From positions 16,706,992-16,770,991 of the forward strand of contig OX326958.1 of the NCBI GenBank assembly GCA_946800325.1: a stretch of DNA of 64,000 nt. The letters run 5' to 3'. Position 1 is the stretch's first letter. Every line of letters begins with the position of its first letter. The notes beneath the pieces were generated by a model. It did no database searches and was not told where the DNA came from. It saw only the letters and a program-made list of their open reading frames with translations. This DNA is from Luzula sylvatica. Lineage: Eukaryota; Streptophyta; Magnoliopsida; Poales; Juncaceae. Shown piece by piece: positions 43,857 to 59,680 of the stretch. The translations under genes and the position numbers were made by a program.

Positions 43857-44404
43857 GTTATATCAAAATGAATTGTAATTATATAAAAATTGTCTTTATT
43901 TTACTCCTAAATTTATGAAAATCGAATAAAAAAAACTAAAAGTTTTAAGGATAGGCTTACAATTTACAAATATACATACATACCATCTAGATTCGAATGA
44001 TATTTTGAATATGAGATGTGATTTTTTTTTTTTAAATTGTTATATTAAAATGGATTGTAGTTGTATAAAAATTGTCTTTATTTTATCCATCCTTCAATTT
44101 TATTTTTACAGTGCATAATGATTTTACAGTACATACTTTATTTCAGCCATACAGATACTGGCCATACTAGACATACTTCATTTTACTGTATAAAAATTTA
44201 GGTTTTATTAGTTGAATTTGTGTGTATTATGTTTATGAATGGTTATCTATTTTTAAAATAATTTTTTTTATTTTTTTTTATTTTTTCCGATTTTTTTACT
44301 AATCGTCCGAGTTTTTTTTTTTACTCGTCCGAGTCGTCCGAGTTCCGAGTCTCAGGAGCCAACCGAGTCCGAGTCCGAGTCCGAGTCCGAGTTTCAGAAT
44401 CATG
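43801..44404. mobile_element. hAT-like MITE, 604 bp
   Basis: AATAAAAG flanks both sides (43793-43800 and 44405-44412). The right end, inverted, is CATGATTCTGAAACTCGG followed by ACTCGG repeats. The left end is TATGGCCCGGAGAACTCGG. Shared termini and ACTCGG subterminal repeats link it to the element at 12786-15079. A poly-T run follows the left end. Non-coding. Confidence 0.72.
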
Positions 44405-44412
44405 AATAAAAG

Positions 44413-45289
44413 TTAGGGTTTATATTGTAACAATGCTTCTGTACAGGTCATCGGTCTATTTTATGCTCTTTCGAGCAGACTTTCGTGGTTTTCAAGATGA
44501 ATTTTTTTTAATTCAATAATCAATATAAAGTTGCAATTTTATATTGAAATCCATATAAATGAATAATATATAATTAAGTACTTACAAGATTAAAAACATT
44601 AACTAATTATGAAATATCCAATGTATCGACCAATCATTATGCATTTACAAAATATATTTTAATCCTATCCTAATTTTTCGATATATCCTCCAATATCCCA
44701 TCAAGAAGTCCAATATGTATTCTTAAAATAACTTGTGAAATTAGTGGATTGAATTCATTAATTAAAAGACAAAAAATTAAGAATCTTTCGAAAGACTGGC
44801 ACTGCAGGTTATAAAAATGGAGCATGTTATAATATACGGAATATCATGCTTAACAAATGTAGTAAAACATCTTTGACATATACCATGAAATTGGCATGAC
44901 TAACTACAAACGAATTTTTTTTTCTTATATCCCTACTAAACTAATAAATTACATATTTATCTCTCTTAAATTATTAATATCATATTTATTCCTACTAAAC
45001 ACAATTAGTATCTAATTTATCCCTACTAAACTTATATAATATCAAATTTATCCTTATCGTGAAGTTAACATGTGTTATATTACGCAAAATAATTTTGTTT
45101 GCCATAAGATAAAATAACATAATCTTGCCATGTCGGTCCTCGCTACATATATCATAAAATGTATATGTTATTTGAATTGTCTTACTAATTTCATATTTTC
45201 TACAAATTTTTTTTGTGATAATAAATGGAGAAATATCATATGTCCTCCATTCATTGATGTCAATGAGGTTCCAACCCACATAACTCTAC
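44413..45289. other. Spacer with a block R tail fragment
   Basis: Positions 44680-44910 match the R tail (CCTCCAATATCCCATCAARAAG, then GAGCATGTTATAATATACG) and give the empty site for the retroposon at 29571. Positions 44925-45070 carry TATCCCTACTAAAC/ATATCATATTTAT phrases like those at 9770-9880. No gene. Confidence 0.5.
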
Positions 45290-45790
45290 TCCTAAGCGCT
45301 AGGACAGGAATCTATTGACTTTGCTGTTCACTCGCCAGTTTCATCAAATACGTGCCTAGTAGCTAGGATGGATATCTCGTATCGGAAAACTAGCAGTTCG
45401 ACTCATTAATCCTCTAGCACCCAAATAACTCCATTTTCGCTCATGAGCTACTTGTGCCAATGGAGACCTGTGTGAATAGTAGCCGGCTCTTTTATACTTC
45501 TGATGAGCACCGCCCTCTCGTGGGACTTCGATCTGTGGTATCACAATTAGGCGACCCGGTAAAAGAAGACTTTGAGGTCTCCGATGTCTCACAAGAAAGG
45601 TATGAGCAAGCTGATCGGTAAAAGAGATTTGGAACTTCCTCAAAGTGCTACATCTTTGCCTTCGGCCTCTGAAGCGTATCCTTTGAATAAGATGACCAAT
45701 ACCTAATCTATCATGGAGCTTATCCCAATGGCATCTCGAGCCGAGTGTTGATAAGTATGATGGAACCTCTCACAACAAATGATTTTTTAT
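45290..45790. other. GC-richer unique segment of unknown origin
   Basis: About 500 bp with clearly higher GC than both sides and no simple repeats. A 95-codon minus frame (45356-45643) is open but unrecognised ([20 protein letters not shown]). Composition would fit a transferred organellar DNA piece or a captured gene fragment. I cannot decide from memory. Confidence 0.3.
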
Positions 45791-46213
45791 GTCTCACACT
45801 CAACCAAATTGGGATTATGTTCAAATTGAAAACAAAATAATGTATTATTGTGGAGAAATAATATTCAAAATAAAATTATATTATATATATAAACGATCTA
45901 TTATGTTACAAAATCTTGGCTTTCCAAAATAGTTCTATTCAATTGTATATTGAGTCGACTTTTATTCTTTTTCGAAATGCTGCCAATCGTTCTTATGTAG
46001 TGTATATATTTGAATATTCTTGTAATATATATATTTTAGAGAACTTCATATATGTTCATGTGTGACTTAACATATAATATTTTAAGAATGAAAAAGAACG
46101 ATATATAATAAAAAAAAATTGCTTTTTCTAATTTGTAAAGAAAATGGTATCTAAATTAAACTCATAAACCTCTATTTTTCACGTGTTACATTTTTTAATT
46201 GAAAGCCTAATGA
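45791..46213. repeat. Copy of the 6.96-7.19 kb spacer
   Basis: Positions 45990-46200 repeat 6960-7190 (ATATTTGAATATTCTTGTAAT, then CTCTATTTTTCACGTGTTAC). The adjoining part of the 7-kb copy is found instead at 43168, so the duplicate has been rearranged. Confidence 0.6.
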
Positions 46214-46221
46214 GAAGCCTT

Positions 46222-47181
46222 TACGGATGTCAATGGGGCGAACGGGGTCAGGGCAAGTACTCCCCATATCAGTCCCGCCTTTCGCGGGAATTCCCCGCTC
46301 AAAACCTCGTTTAATTCACGGACAAATTTTATGCCCCATTCCCGCTCCGTGGGGATCCCCGTCTCCGTTGGGAACCCCATGACCCGCCAAATTGACATAA
46401 AAATCGAAAATTTATTTTATTTAATACTTAAAAATAATTACTCGAATCTAAAATATTATAGAAATTATAATTCAAATAAACATAAAAAATAACAACCAAA
46501 TATAATTTTTTAAACTATTCAATATGTCATGCAAATTTAATACAAATATTACTCAAATCCTAAGACATAAATGTCTTTTGAAAATTTTACTCAAATCCTA
46601 GAAATAAAAAAGAAAAGTTGACCTCCAAATAACTTACTCATATCTATATTTATCCAAATTCCAATTCAAAAAAAATATTCATGAAAAATTTACTCACATT
46701 CAAACCTCTGTCTAAAAAAGAAAATTGTAAACTAATTATTGATGTTAGGGTTTATGAAAAAAATCAATAGAGAAAAGAAACAGAAATAATTTAAATTGAA
46801 AATTGATAATATAAAAATTATCGATAATATGAAAAGTAAAAAGATATAAAGTAAAATTTTAAAGGACAAGATATAATTTATAATTTTTTAAAGAGCAAAT
46901 AGATATTTAGAATTTTTTAAACTATCAATTTATAATTTAAAAATATATTTACAATTTTAAATTCGGTACTCCGCGACGCATGTTACGGGATAACCCGTGG
47001 GACACGGGGCAAGGTAACCCGTGGGACGGGGCTATCTATCCTCATACCCACCCCAACTCCGCATTCGGGGCAAACTCCTCACCCTATCTCCATCTCGAGA
47101 GGCAAATAATCGGAGATTCCCCGTCCCATTCGGGTCGGGTCCCCACGAAGATGGAGATTCCCCACCCCATTGCCATCCCTA
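46222..47181. mobile_element. hAT-like element with GATGNCAATGGGG termini, 960 bp
   Basis: Left end TACGGATGTCAATGGGG, inverted right end TAGGGATGGCAATGGGG, TSD GAAGCCTT (46214-46221 and 47182-47189). GC-rich subterminal regions (GGGGATCCCCG, CCCGTGGGAC) surround an AT-rich core. The 78-codon frame at the right end is a translation of the subterminal region. No transposase. Confidence 0.8.
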
Positions 47182-47215
47182 GAAGCCTTACCGACTCTTT
47201 TTCAACCACTTATTA

Positions 47216-47762
47216 AGTGGATCCTACATAAAATAAACATCTAAACCGGAAAGGCTCAAACGGTAGGAAAATCTGAAGGGAACCAAAAATTTAGTCATTT
47301 TCATGTTAACCTTGTATATTTACAATTATTATTCTTAATGCATATTGTATGAAAATGTAAATTATATGTACAAATATTTTAAAAGTGAATGTTGAAAATA
47401 TAATATAAATGATGTGTATAAACATTTAACAAGTTAATTATTAATTATAGAAAATGTTTAAAAATGATATTAAATAATACTTTGTTACGAAATATAAAAA
47501 TAAATTCGTTTATACACACATTTACTTGTAGTTTAAAAGTTCTATGAATTATTTAATAGAAATTATTCATATGTTATCATAGTTGGCACAATTTTATTTT
47601 TAACATAAATTAATTTCTTATTTTTTGTTTAAACCCTTGATAGTTTATAAAATCTATGAATTACACAATTAAAAATAAATTGTTTCCCAACTATAATGTA
47701 TACTGATTTTACAACATTTCTTCTCAACAATAAACAAATTTAAGTCTATTACTTTTTATATA
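47216..47762. repeat. Left half of a spacer block duplicated at 51655-52270
   Basis: Begins ATCCTACATAAAATAAACAT and matches 51655-52270. The right half is displaced to 50131-50980 by the insertion between them. Confidence 0.7.
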
Positions 47763-50130
47763 ACTAGGAGAATATTCGCGCTATGCGGCGAGGATGTTAA
47801 TTATTTTTTTCATTGTAATATAAAGTACTTATAAATATGGTGATATTAATAATATCATTTCATAATATAATTATTTAATTAATTTGTCTAAGATTATGTA
47901 TAAGTTTTTCAATTATTTTACATTATGATGACAAAATATTTCATTTTCTTAATCAAGTAATAACAAATATTATATAATTGACGTTCACAATATTTCATAC
48001 AATATCAAATATAAAAAATAATAAATCATAAAACATACATAGTAACATATCATTAATTATCAAATACTAATAATTCATTATTAATTCAAAATGCAATGGA
48101 AATTACAAATAATATCAAACTTAATAGAGAAAGTAATTCAATAAACAATGTAAAAAATTAATTTAGCACAACATAAATATAAATTAGGGATAATTTCTTG
48201 TATGTCCTTCCAAAGAGTTGAAATATCAAATTTGTCCCTCTAAAATTACAAATATCAAATTTAACCTTATAACATATAAAACATATCAAATTTGTCCTAA
48301 TTAATTTTTATAGTTAAAATCAACAATAAATATTATAAATTACCTTCTTACCCCTTATTTCTACCCCATTAACTCTTCTCTCTCAACAGGCTACCCATAC
48401 TAAAACCCCATCCTGTTTTACGTTTTATATTTCTCAGTTCGAACTTTTTTTTTACTCATCCCACAAAATTCATCCAAATTAAAAATATTTTCTTTCTACA
48501 TTCCCCTGTTTTTCTGTCTGTATTACAAAAAAATTCTAATTAATACATCGAGGTAGTCCAGTGATTGCCGTTTAATAAACTCTCAGTAAATAAATTAGTG
48601 ATTGTTACTCATGGTTTTAAGGGGAACAAAGCTCTTCGGTTACAGTGAATTAAATTAGATGAAGATTGTTATTCTATTTCATTTCTATTGAACTTGAACT
48701 CTTGATAATTAGTATATTCCATTTTTTAAATCATTTATTCGCTCAAAAAACACATTTTTCTTAAATCAGTTGCTGAATTTTTCCTTCAAACCCATTTTTA
48801 ATCACAAATCGAAAGTAAAATATCCCTGTACTACTCAAATCGCATGAGTGATAATAGAGGTCAAACAAAAATATGATGGGTGAAGGGGCATATAATTAGT
48901 GCTCCTCGTTTATTTGGATGAGTAAAGAAATGAGGTTAAGAGGTTTTACTTTTCATCTAAATAAAATAGATACTCCTCCGATAATGTCCTCTGATAATGG
49001 GTTGAAGTAAGAGCAAGGGTATTATGGTCAACATAAATTATATCTACTAAGTTAGATAGTGTTTAAAATATTAAATAATCATAAAGTTAACAGATTAATG
49101 ATACTTTGGACAAGATTGATATTTGGTATATTTTAGATGTATAACTATGATATTTTGTAAGTTTTAGATGTATAAATTTGATATATTTCAAATTTTAAGA
49201 GCACAAATTTGATATTTGTAATTTTAGAGGGACAAATTTGATATTTTAGAATTTTAGAAGGACATACACGAAATTGCCCCTATAAATTATTTTATGTTAT
49301 ATGATTTTTGTTAAGTTTATATTTTAAAAATAACATTACTATTTTGTAAGTGTTTATAAATTTAAGAAATTTTTTCGATGGATAAGATTTTTTTATTTCT
49401 ATTAGTTTACAAAGAAAATAATATTAAATTTGTTTCATTAAAAACAAGAATATAATCAACTTAGTTTTATATGATATTAGTATAGTTGTAATTTCTAAAA
49501 ATAAATATTAATATTTAGAATTCTAGTATATATATAAAATAATTAAAATTATATTTTATAAAAAATACATTTTGGCATGGTATATTTTACATAATATTTT
49601 TATAAATCCAAACCATGAAAAATGGTATGTATGACCTATGCTAATATGGATGTCAAAATAAATACAAAGTTAAAATGAATATATTTGATGAATTTTTAAA
49701 ATTTAATTCTGAAAATAATGCTAATATATGTTGTATGTTTATAATATTAGTTATTAAGTTATTAGTATTTCATATTTTAACCTTTCATCTTTCATTGCAT
49801 TCACATTTGATCATGTAAATTTATGTGAAATGGTAAATAATTGAATAAACTTAGTATAATATAAACATAACAAATAAAAGTAGTCCACGTCATTAATATA
49901 TGATGATGTGGTTTTATAAAAATCCTTAAAACATAGTGTGAAATAAGGGACACTTAAATGCCTACAAAGAAAAAATATTTATAAACAAAATCAATGATTA
50001 ATCAATGGTATAAATTTTGTCACATGTCATAATCAATGGTAAAAGAAAAGTCATGATGTTAAAAAAAAGGTGATAATGTGGCACAAGAAAATTGCACAAA
50101 ATTGGAAAAAAAATAAGGGTGTGGGTAAAT
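47763..50130. mobile_element. Helitron-like insertion, about 2.37 kb
   Basis: The duplicate block at about 52260-52280 is uninterrupted, which delimits the insert. The left end ACTAGGAGAATATTCGCGCT followed by ATGCGGCGAGG resembles the left end at 18861 (ACTAGCATG, then a GCGC palindrome). No TSD is evident. It holds a nested TIR element at 48186-49280; the rest is AT-rich without coding sequence. The Helitron label is tentative. Confidence 0.4.
48186..49280. mobile_element. Nested TIR element, 1.1 kb, probably hAT-like
   Basis: Left AGGGATAATTTCTTGTATGT, inverted right GGGGCAATTTCGTGTATGT; both continue into ATATCAAATTTGTCCCTCTA. TATAAATT lies on both sides (48178-48185 and 49281-49288), a candidate 8-bp TSD. 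The interior 48350-49020 is unique and non-coding. Confidence 0.65.
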
Positions 50131-51045
50131 ACCGGACAATTATGAAATAATTAATCCACATGCTATTGTTCGTGAATAATAAAATAGTATATAAAAATAC
50201 CTATTTATTTATTACTGAAAATTATTGTATTGACGTCAAGGTGCGCAAACGGTTCGATTAATTTGGGAACCGAATCAAATCGGGCCGGAAACGATAATTG
50301 TTTCGGTTTATTGGTTTATTCGATTCGGTTCAGTTTTGTTTAAAAATTAATATTATTTGGTTTTTATTCGATTCTCTTTCATTTTGGTATTTTGGAAACT
50401 GTCTTAACCAAATCGACCAAATTACATCTTATTTTTCATGATTTTTCATTACGCTAATATAAAAGTACAAATGTAGTGTCAATGGGACCATAACCTAATT
50501 GGTTGAGTGTGAAACACAAAAATTCATGTGTTGTAAGAGATTGTGGGTTCGATCCCCATTGACAAATGGAAGGAGGACATATGAGACTTCTCCATTTATT
50601 ATAAAAAAAATGTACAAATGTACTTTTCTCTTCTAAATCAATATATTTGTGTCTTTATAGTTTAAATATACTGCATTTGTTGCATAACTCTACAAGTCAT
50701 ATTCTCTCCAATTGTAGTTACATGAAAATTATGCTATATAATTCAGTTAAATTCTTTATATTTTTACAGGTTCTATACGTAATGCATATGACACACTTTT
50801 GCTTAGCTACAAGTGATATATTAGTATTTTATAAGGGTTACATATTACAATAGGCCATATAGGATTAGCGCAGTACAATATACTATCGATCATGCATATA
50901 ACCTGTTTATCTATCATGCATATAACGTGTTGAGTCTAATAAAACTTGACATGTAGTTAGCATGTGTTTGTATTTTAAATTACTCCTATTTTAAATTCAT
51001 GTGTCTGTCTGTTTTATTCTTTTTGAAAGGTAATTTGCTTAATTT
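50131..51045. repeat. Right half of the duplicated spacer, with a SINE
   Basis: Positions 50131-50980 match 52270-52990. Positions 50238-50380 carry GGTGCGCAAACGGTTCGATT and repeated TCGGTT words, like one end of a degenerate hAT MITE, present in both copies. A SINE is inserted at 50476. Confidence 0.65.
50476..50611 (+). mobile_element. tRNA-derived SINE
   Basis: It is 136 bp, flanked by GTACAAATGTA (50465-50475 and 50612-50622). An A-box-like TAACCTAATTGGTTGAGTG and a B box GGTTCGATCCC, about 45 bp apart, form an internal RNA polymerase III promoter. It ends in an A-rich tail. The paralogous site near 52610 lacks it. The tRNA-like head is too diverged to be a tRNA gene. Confidence 0.85.
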
Positions 51046-51645
51046 GCTAAATTAAAAAAATATAGCACTTATGATTTAATTTATTTAATTAGATAGTATC
51101 TCAACGGTAAAATGGTCATTAACGAAAAATAGTATCTCAAAGTTAATATATAATGGACAAATTTAACGGTAGGAGGTTATATAAAAAGAAAAGTTTGAGA
51201 TAGGGGCTTTTTTAAAATATCAAGAAGTTGAGGTTTTTTTAAATGTCAAAAAAATAGAGGGAGTCTTTTTTAAAAAAACCCCAAAAAGGAAGAGCAACGT
51301 TGGCTCTCTGTGGTATGCCCTTTCCATTATAAATTTAATGGGAGGGGTTGCTAAATTAAAAAAATGCAACGCTTAGGATTTAATTTATGATTTAATTAGA
51401 TAGTATCTCAAGGGTAAAATGGTTATTAACGAAAATAATATCTCAAAATTAATATATAATGGACAAATTTAACGGTAGGGGATTATATAAAAAGAAAAGT
51501 TTGAGATAGGGATTTTTTTAAAATATCAAGAAGTTGAGTTTTTTTTAAATATCAAGAAAATATAGGGAATTTTTTTTTAAAAAATGCCCAAAAATAAAGA
51601 GCAACGTGGCTCTCTATGGTATGCCCTTTCCATAGTAAATTTAAC
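51046..51645. repeat. Tandem duplication of a 304-bp unit
   Basis: GCTAAATTAAAAAAAT starts each unit (51046 and 51350). Both continue through TAGATAGTATCTCAA, TTTAACGGTAGG and a CTCTNTGGTATGCCCTTTCC end. They differ at several percent of sites by eye. Non-coding. Confidence 0.8.
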
Positions 51646-53104
51646 GGTAGGGGTAAATCCTACATAAAATAAACATCTAAACCGGAAAGGCTCAAACCGA
51701 AGGAAGAAATGAAGCGAACTAAAAACTGAATAATTTTCATGTATAACCTTGTATATTTATTATTTACAATTATTGTTCATAGTGAATATTGTATGAAAAT
51801 GTAAATTATATGTAAAAATATTTAACAAGTTAATGTTGAAAATATAATATAAATAATGTGTATAAACATTTAACAAGTTTATTATTAATTATAGAAAATG
51901 TCTAAAATGATATTAAATAATACTTTGTTACGAAATATAAAAATAAATTCGTTTATAAAAACATTTACGTGTAGTTTAAAAATTATATGAATTGTTTAAT
52001 AGAAATTATTCATATGTAATCATAGTTGGCACAATTTTATTTTCAATATAAATTAATATCTTATTTTTTTATTTAAGTCCATTTAAGTCCTTGATAGTTT
52101 ACGAAATCTATGAATTATATAATAAAAAAAATGGTTTCCCAACAATAATGTACACTGATTTTAAGTCTATACTTTTTATATATAATGGCTTCTCGACAAT
52201 AAAAAAAAATGGTTTCCCAACAAAAAAAATGGCTTCTCAACAATAAATAAATTTAAGTCTATACTTTTTATATATAATATCGGACAATTAAGAAATAATT
52301 AATCCATATGCTATTGTTCGTGAAATAATAAAATAGTATCTAAAAATACCTGTATTATTTATTATTGAAAATTATTGTACCGAAGTTAAGGTGCGCAAAT
52401 GGATCGATTAATTTGGGAACCGAATCCAATCGGGTCGGAACGATAATTGTTTCGGTTTCTTGGTTTATTCGATTCGGTTCGGTTTTGTTGAAAATTAGTA
52501 TTATTCGGCTTTTATTCGGTTCAGTTCGGTTTTAGTATTTTGGAAACTGCTTTAACTAAATAGATCGAATTACATCTTATTTTTCATGCTTTTTCATTAC
52601 GCTAATATAAAAATACAAAGGTACTTTTCTGTTCTAAATTAATATATTCTTGTCGTTATAGTTTAAATATACTTCATTTGTTGCACAACTCTACAAGTAA
52701 TATTCTCTCCAGTTGTAGTTACACGAAAATTATGCCATATATAATTCAGTTAAATTCAGTTAAATTCTTTATATTTTTAACTATACATAATGCATATGAT
52801 ACTTTTGCTTAGCTACATGTGATATATTAATATTTTGTAAGGGGTACATATCAAAATAGGCCATATAGGAATATCACAGTACTATTTTGTAAGGGGTACA
52901 TATCAAATCGATCATGCATATAACCTGTTTATCATGCATATAACGTGTTGCGCCTAATACAAATTGACATCCAGTTAGTATTTCTTTGTATTTTAAATTA
53001 CTCCTATTTTGTTACATAACTCTAAAGGCATAATTCCATCTGCTCCAATTGTGCCATACAATTCTGTTAAATCTTTATATCTTTGAAATGAAGTATATAT
53101 GATA
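51646..53104. repeat. Uninterrupted copy of the 47.2/50.1 kb spacer block
   Basis: It joins the sequence of 47216-47762 directly to that of 50131-50980 without the Helitron-like insertion or SINE. Small local duplications of the phrase AATGGYTTCYCAACAATAA occur at 52130-52250. Confidence 0.75.
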
Positions 53105-53149
53105 TTAGATGAAACTGAATATTAACGACGAGTATTGTAAAGTTAGGAG

Positions 53150-53303
53150 TATTGTAAAGTTAGGCGATGTTGAGGAAGAAGTTAGCATCTCTAAAGTTAC
53201 GCGATGTTGAGGAAGATGTTTTAGCATCTCTAAAGTTAGGCGATGTTGAGGAAGATGTTTTAGCATCTCTAAAGTAAGGCGATGTTGAGGAAGATGTTTA
53301 TCA
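53150..53303. repeat. Minisatellite with 37-39-bp unit, four copies
   Basis: GCGATGTTGAGGAAGA starts at 53164, 53201, 53240 and 53279. The unit contains TTTTAGCATCTCTAAAGTTA. The 67-codon minus frame is a repeat translation. Confidence 0.9.
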
Positions 53304-53309
53304 TGCATA

Positions 53310-57195
<3,886 letters not shown>

Positions 57196-57510
57196 CAATA
57201 ATTGTGGGCGCGAATATGAAGTAGGACTAGGAGCAACCATTTCGAGGTGAGTATTTCATTTTTTCAGTATTTACGATTTTGCCCCTGAAATATTTATACT
57301 TATATCATTTATTTTTCAGCTACGATTGTCGGTGCGAATATGAAGTAGGACTCGGAACCCCCATTTTGTGGTGAGTATTTCAGTTTTTTTTCCGTATTTA
57401 CGATTTTGCCCCTGAAATATTTATGGTTATATCATTTATGTTTCAGCTATGATTGTCGACTTCAAATATGAATTAGGACTAGGAAACCACCATTTGTAGA
57501 AAGTAGACAT
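57196..57510 (+). pseudogene. ARP2: Second copy of ARP2 exon triplication, 5'-truncated
   Basis: The first 51-bp exon copy lacks its acceptor and opening bases: the sequence starts at ATAATTGTGGGCGCG (57197) directly after promoter block P. Copies 2 and 3 begin at 57321 and 57448 with TTTTCAG/TTTCAG acceptors; the first two copies keep GTGAGT donors. The KEKLCYL exon is absent. The 73-codon frame spanning the junction is an accident of the fusion. Confidence 0.7.
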
Positions 57511-58612
57511 TGAGACGTCATGATTAAGAAAAGTTATTTTCAGCAACTTTCTTTATCTAGACATCATTTGTGTTTTGGTAAATAGAAAATAAGTTTGGAT
57601 TTAAATTTGTGTGCTTTTACCATATTGTTTTTTTTTTTTTGATTAACTGCTATTACCATATTGTAGAATGATGGAACTTTTTTATTTACATTGTTTAAGT
57701 AACATGATTATCTGTTTTTTTGTAGAATAATTCAAAATAAAACTAAAGTATTCGTGGCTCTGTTAACAATTTTTAATTATTTATTATCTATATAGTGTAG
57801 AATAAATTATTGCAAAATATAGTTATTAAGTATTTGTGGCCCTATTATCTTTAGTTGAGTTACATTTTCATTCAAGCAAAAAAGTGTGCATTATGCATTG
57901 TTATTAGAAAATAAATACATGTGATGTTATTAAGAGATAAATGTAATTGTTTATTTTAATGATCATTCATATATGAAGTATACAAACACATACCAATGGC
58001 GCACTAAAAACATGAAAGAGAACAAAAAACATGAAAGAGAACAAGAGAAACCATTGGTTATTTGGTTTGAAACATTATTACGTGTCCACTTTTTGTTACA
58101 TGAGCTAGGCTATGGTTTATATTTTATAGTAGATTCTTTAGTTGTGAGATAATTATAAAAAGAGAGTTTATGTATATAATTGGAAATATCAGGATAATTT
58201 TTGATGAACCTGGAATCAATTTTCGCCGCGTATTCACTTTTTGTTAATGTAATTTTCTACGCTTACATAATCAATAATTCAATATACTTTTTCATTATCA
58301 TCTTTTATCATTAAATGGATATTCAGGTTAGAAGCCAGAAGTGAAGCGAGAATAACATTATCGAATAGGAAAACCAACAACTTGATAAAAAAGTTTCCAT
58401 GTAGCAATGGCGAATATCAAACACTAAATTACAAACTGCAAAACGAAATTTCATCATCACCAAAGATAATAACAATACCATCCGCAACATCCGAGCTATA
58501 ACAATCAAACTATCTACAGAAATTTCATAATCATCAAAGAAACTACCACACTTCTATTTACACACCGCAAACTCAGGTTATAATCAGAATTACTGCTAAA
58601 ATAATCAAATAA
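57511..58612. repeat. Copy of the 25.8-26.97 kb spacer, 3' flank of DC1-D2
   Basis: Near-identical to 25821-26975, with a few small indels such as loss of CATGTGCTATTAAAATAAATA around 57915. No coding sequence. Confidence 0.75.
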
Positions 58613-59320
58613 TCATCTGTCTAATAAGAATCTCGGCCTAATAGTTGGATCTCTGACCCCTAATGCCGAAGCGACGAAAGATACAAATCTAATTTTTAAA
58701 GTTTTACAAAAGCCATCTTTGACTTGGTTGGCGACTCTCGGCAGATAAAGAACTGGTAATTCTCTAGAGTTCCTGTGCTGGTATGACAGTCTTGACTTAC
58801 CTTGCGCAGTCAAGAGGTCCCACACACAGCCAACATGCAGTTGCACTCCCGAGGAGATGAACCCCCAATGGCCTTTCCTGCCAGGAAGTGTAGCTTGATT
58901 GCATGAAAAACAATTGACTTTTTTTGTCTTGCGTAAGTGTAGCACCACATTTTCGCGGTTGGTTGTCAGCGAATTTGGTAAATTTGCACAGGTAGGGTGC
59001 ACTTGTACTTTGCAGAACCGGTCGGTACATCGATACAAATAACCCGTGATAGTATCGCCACACACGGTACAACATTGAGGTGATGATGATGAAGATTTCA
59101 GTAATTGAAATTTACACCGCAGAAATGACGATGTGATATCTCTCATCTTGAGGTGCTGGAAGCACTCGTGATGCAACACGAAGTCGCAATGTCGACAGAT
59201 GTGACCGATATGAAAGCCAGTCAAATTACAACCATCACACTGAAACAACCCCAATTTTTTCTCGTATTTCAGGGAATGCTCGTGGAGACCCGCAATTAAC
59301 TTTTCTCCAAATGGTGCCAT
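58613..59320 (-). CDS. DC1-D2: single-coding-exon DC1-domain protein
   Basis: The protein has 235 residues from ATG 59320. Domain 1 has Cys28, Cys31, Cys42, Cys45, His50 and Cys53, preceded by His15; domain 2 has Cys84, Cys87, Cys98, Cys103, His108 and Cys111. A half-domain has Cys137, Cys140, His162 and Cys165. The spacing is the same as DC1-D1 apart from one extra residue, and the tail LKIRFVSFVASALGVRD is conserved. All ligands are retained, while many surface positions differ from DC1-D1 (roughly 60% identity by eye). A leader intron of about 134 bp runs from a donor at 59455-59456 to TTTAG two bases before the ATG. Likely a zinc-binding protein of unknown role. Open frame and ligand conservation argue for a functional gene. 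Confidence 0.88.
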   Translation of the reverse strand: MAPFGEKLIAGLHEHSLKYEKKLGLFQCDGCNLTGFHIGHICRHCDFVLHHECFQHLKMRDITSSFLRCKFQLLKSSSSSPQCCTVCGDTITGYLYRCTDRFCKVQVHPTCANLPNSLTTNRENVVLHLRKTKKVNCFSCNQATLPGRKGHWGFISSGVQLHVGCVWDLLTAQGKSRLSYQHRNSRELPVLYLPRVANQVKDGFCKTLKIRFVSFVASALGVRDPTIRPRFLLDR

Positions 59321-59322
59321 CT

Positions 59323-59680
59323 CTAAATATTAAAAAATAAAAAACATTAAATAAGAGACTACAAATTTAAAAGGGACATTAATTATAAATGACACAAAAG
59401 AGAATTCAAACATTATGAAGTACCTCTAATCTAACAATTGAAACTTCAAAAATTACCTGAATTTTGAGATGAAAAAGTTTATAGGATCGATAATTCTTAA
59501 GAGAAATGGAGGAAAGGCACTTAATTAGAAGAGGAAAGGGGAAAAAAAGAAGTTGAGAGGGAGCACTTAATAGTAAATAAAGAAGTGGACGGTTTCGAAA
59601 AAGAGGAGGGAAATGTAAAGGAAAATTTGTAAAAGAAACCCTAAGTCGTACTCAATTTTTCATTTCGGGTCTAGAAAATT
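59323..59680 (-). promoter_or_regulatory. Leader intron, leader exon and proximal promoter of DC1-D2
   Basis: On the gene strand TTCAG/GTAATT (59455-59459) is the donor, and upstream lies a CT-rich leader with CCTTTCCTC and CTCTTCT. It is recognisably related to the DC1-D1 leader but much more diverged than the next block (59680 on). Confidence 0.45.

Noticed and set aside
50480..50560. Possible tRNA gene
   Set aside because: A and B boxes are present, but no cloverleaf can be closed; the TSD and A tail show a SINE.
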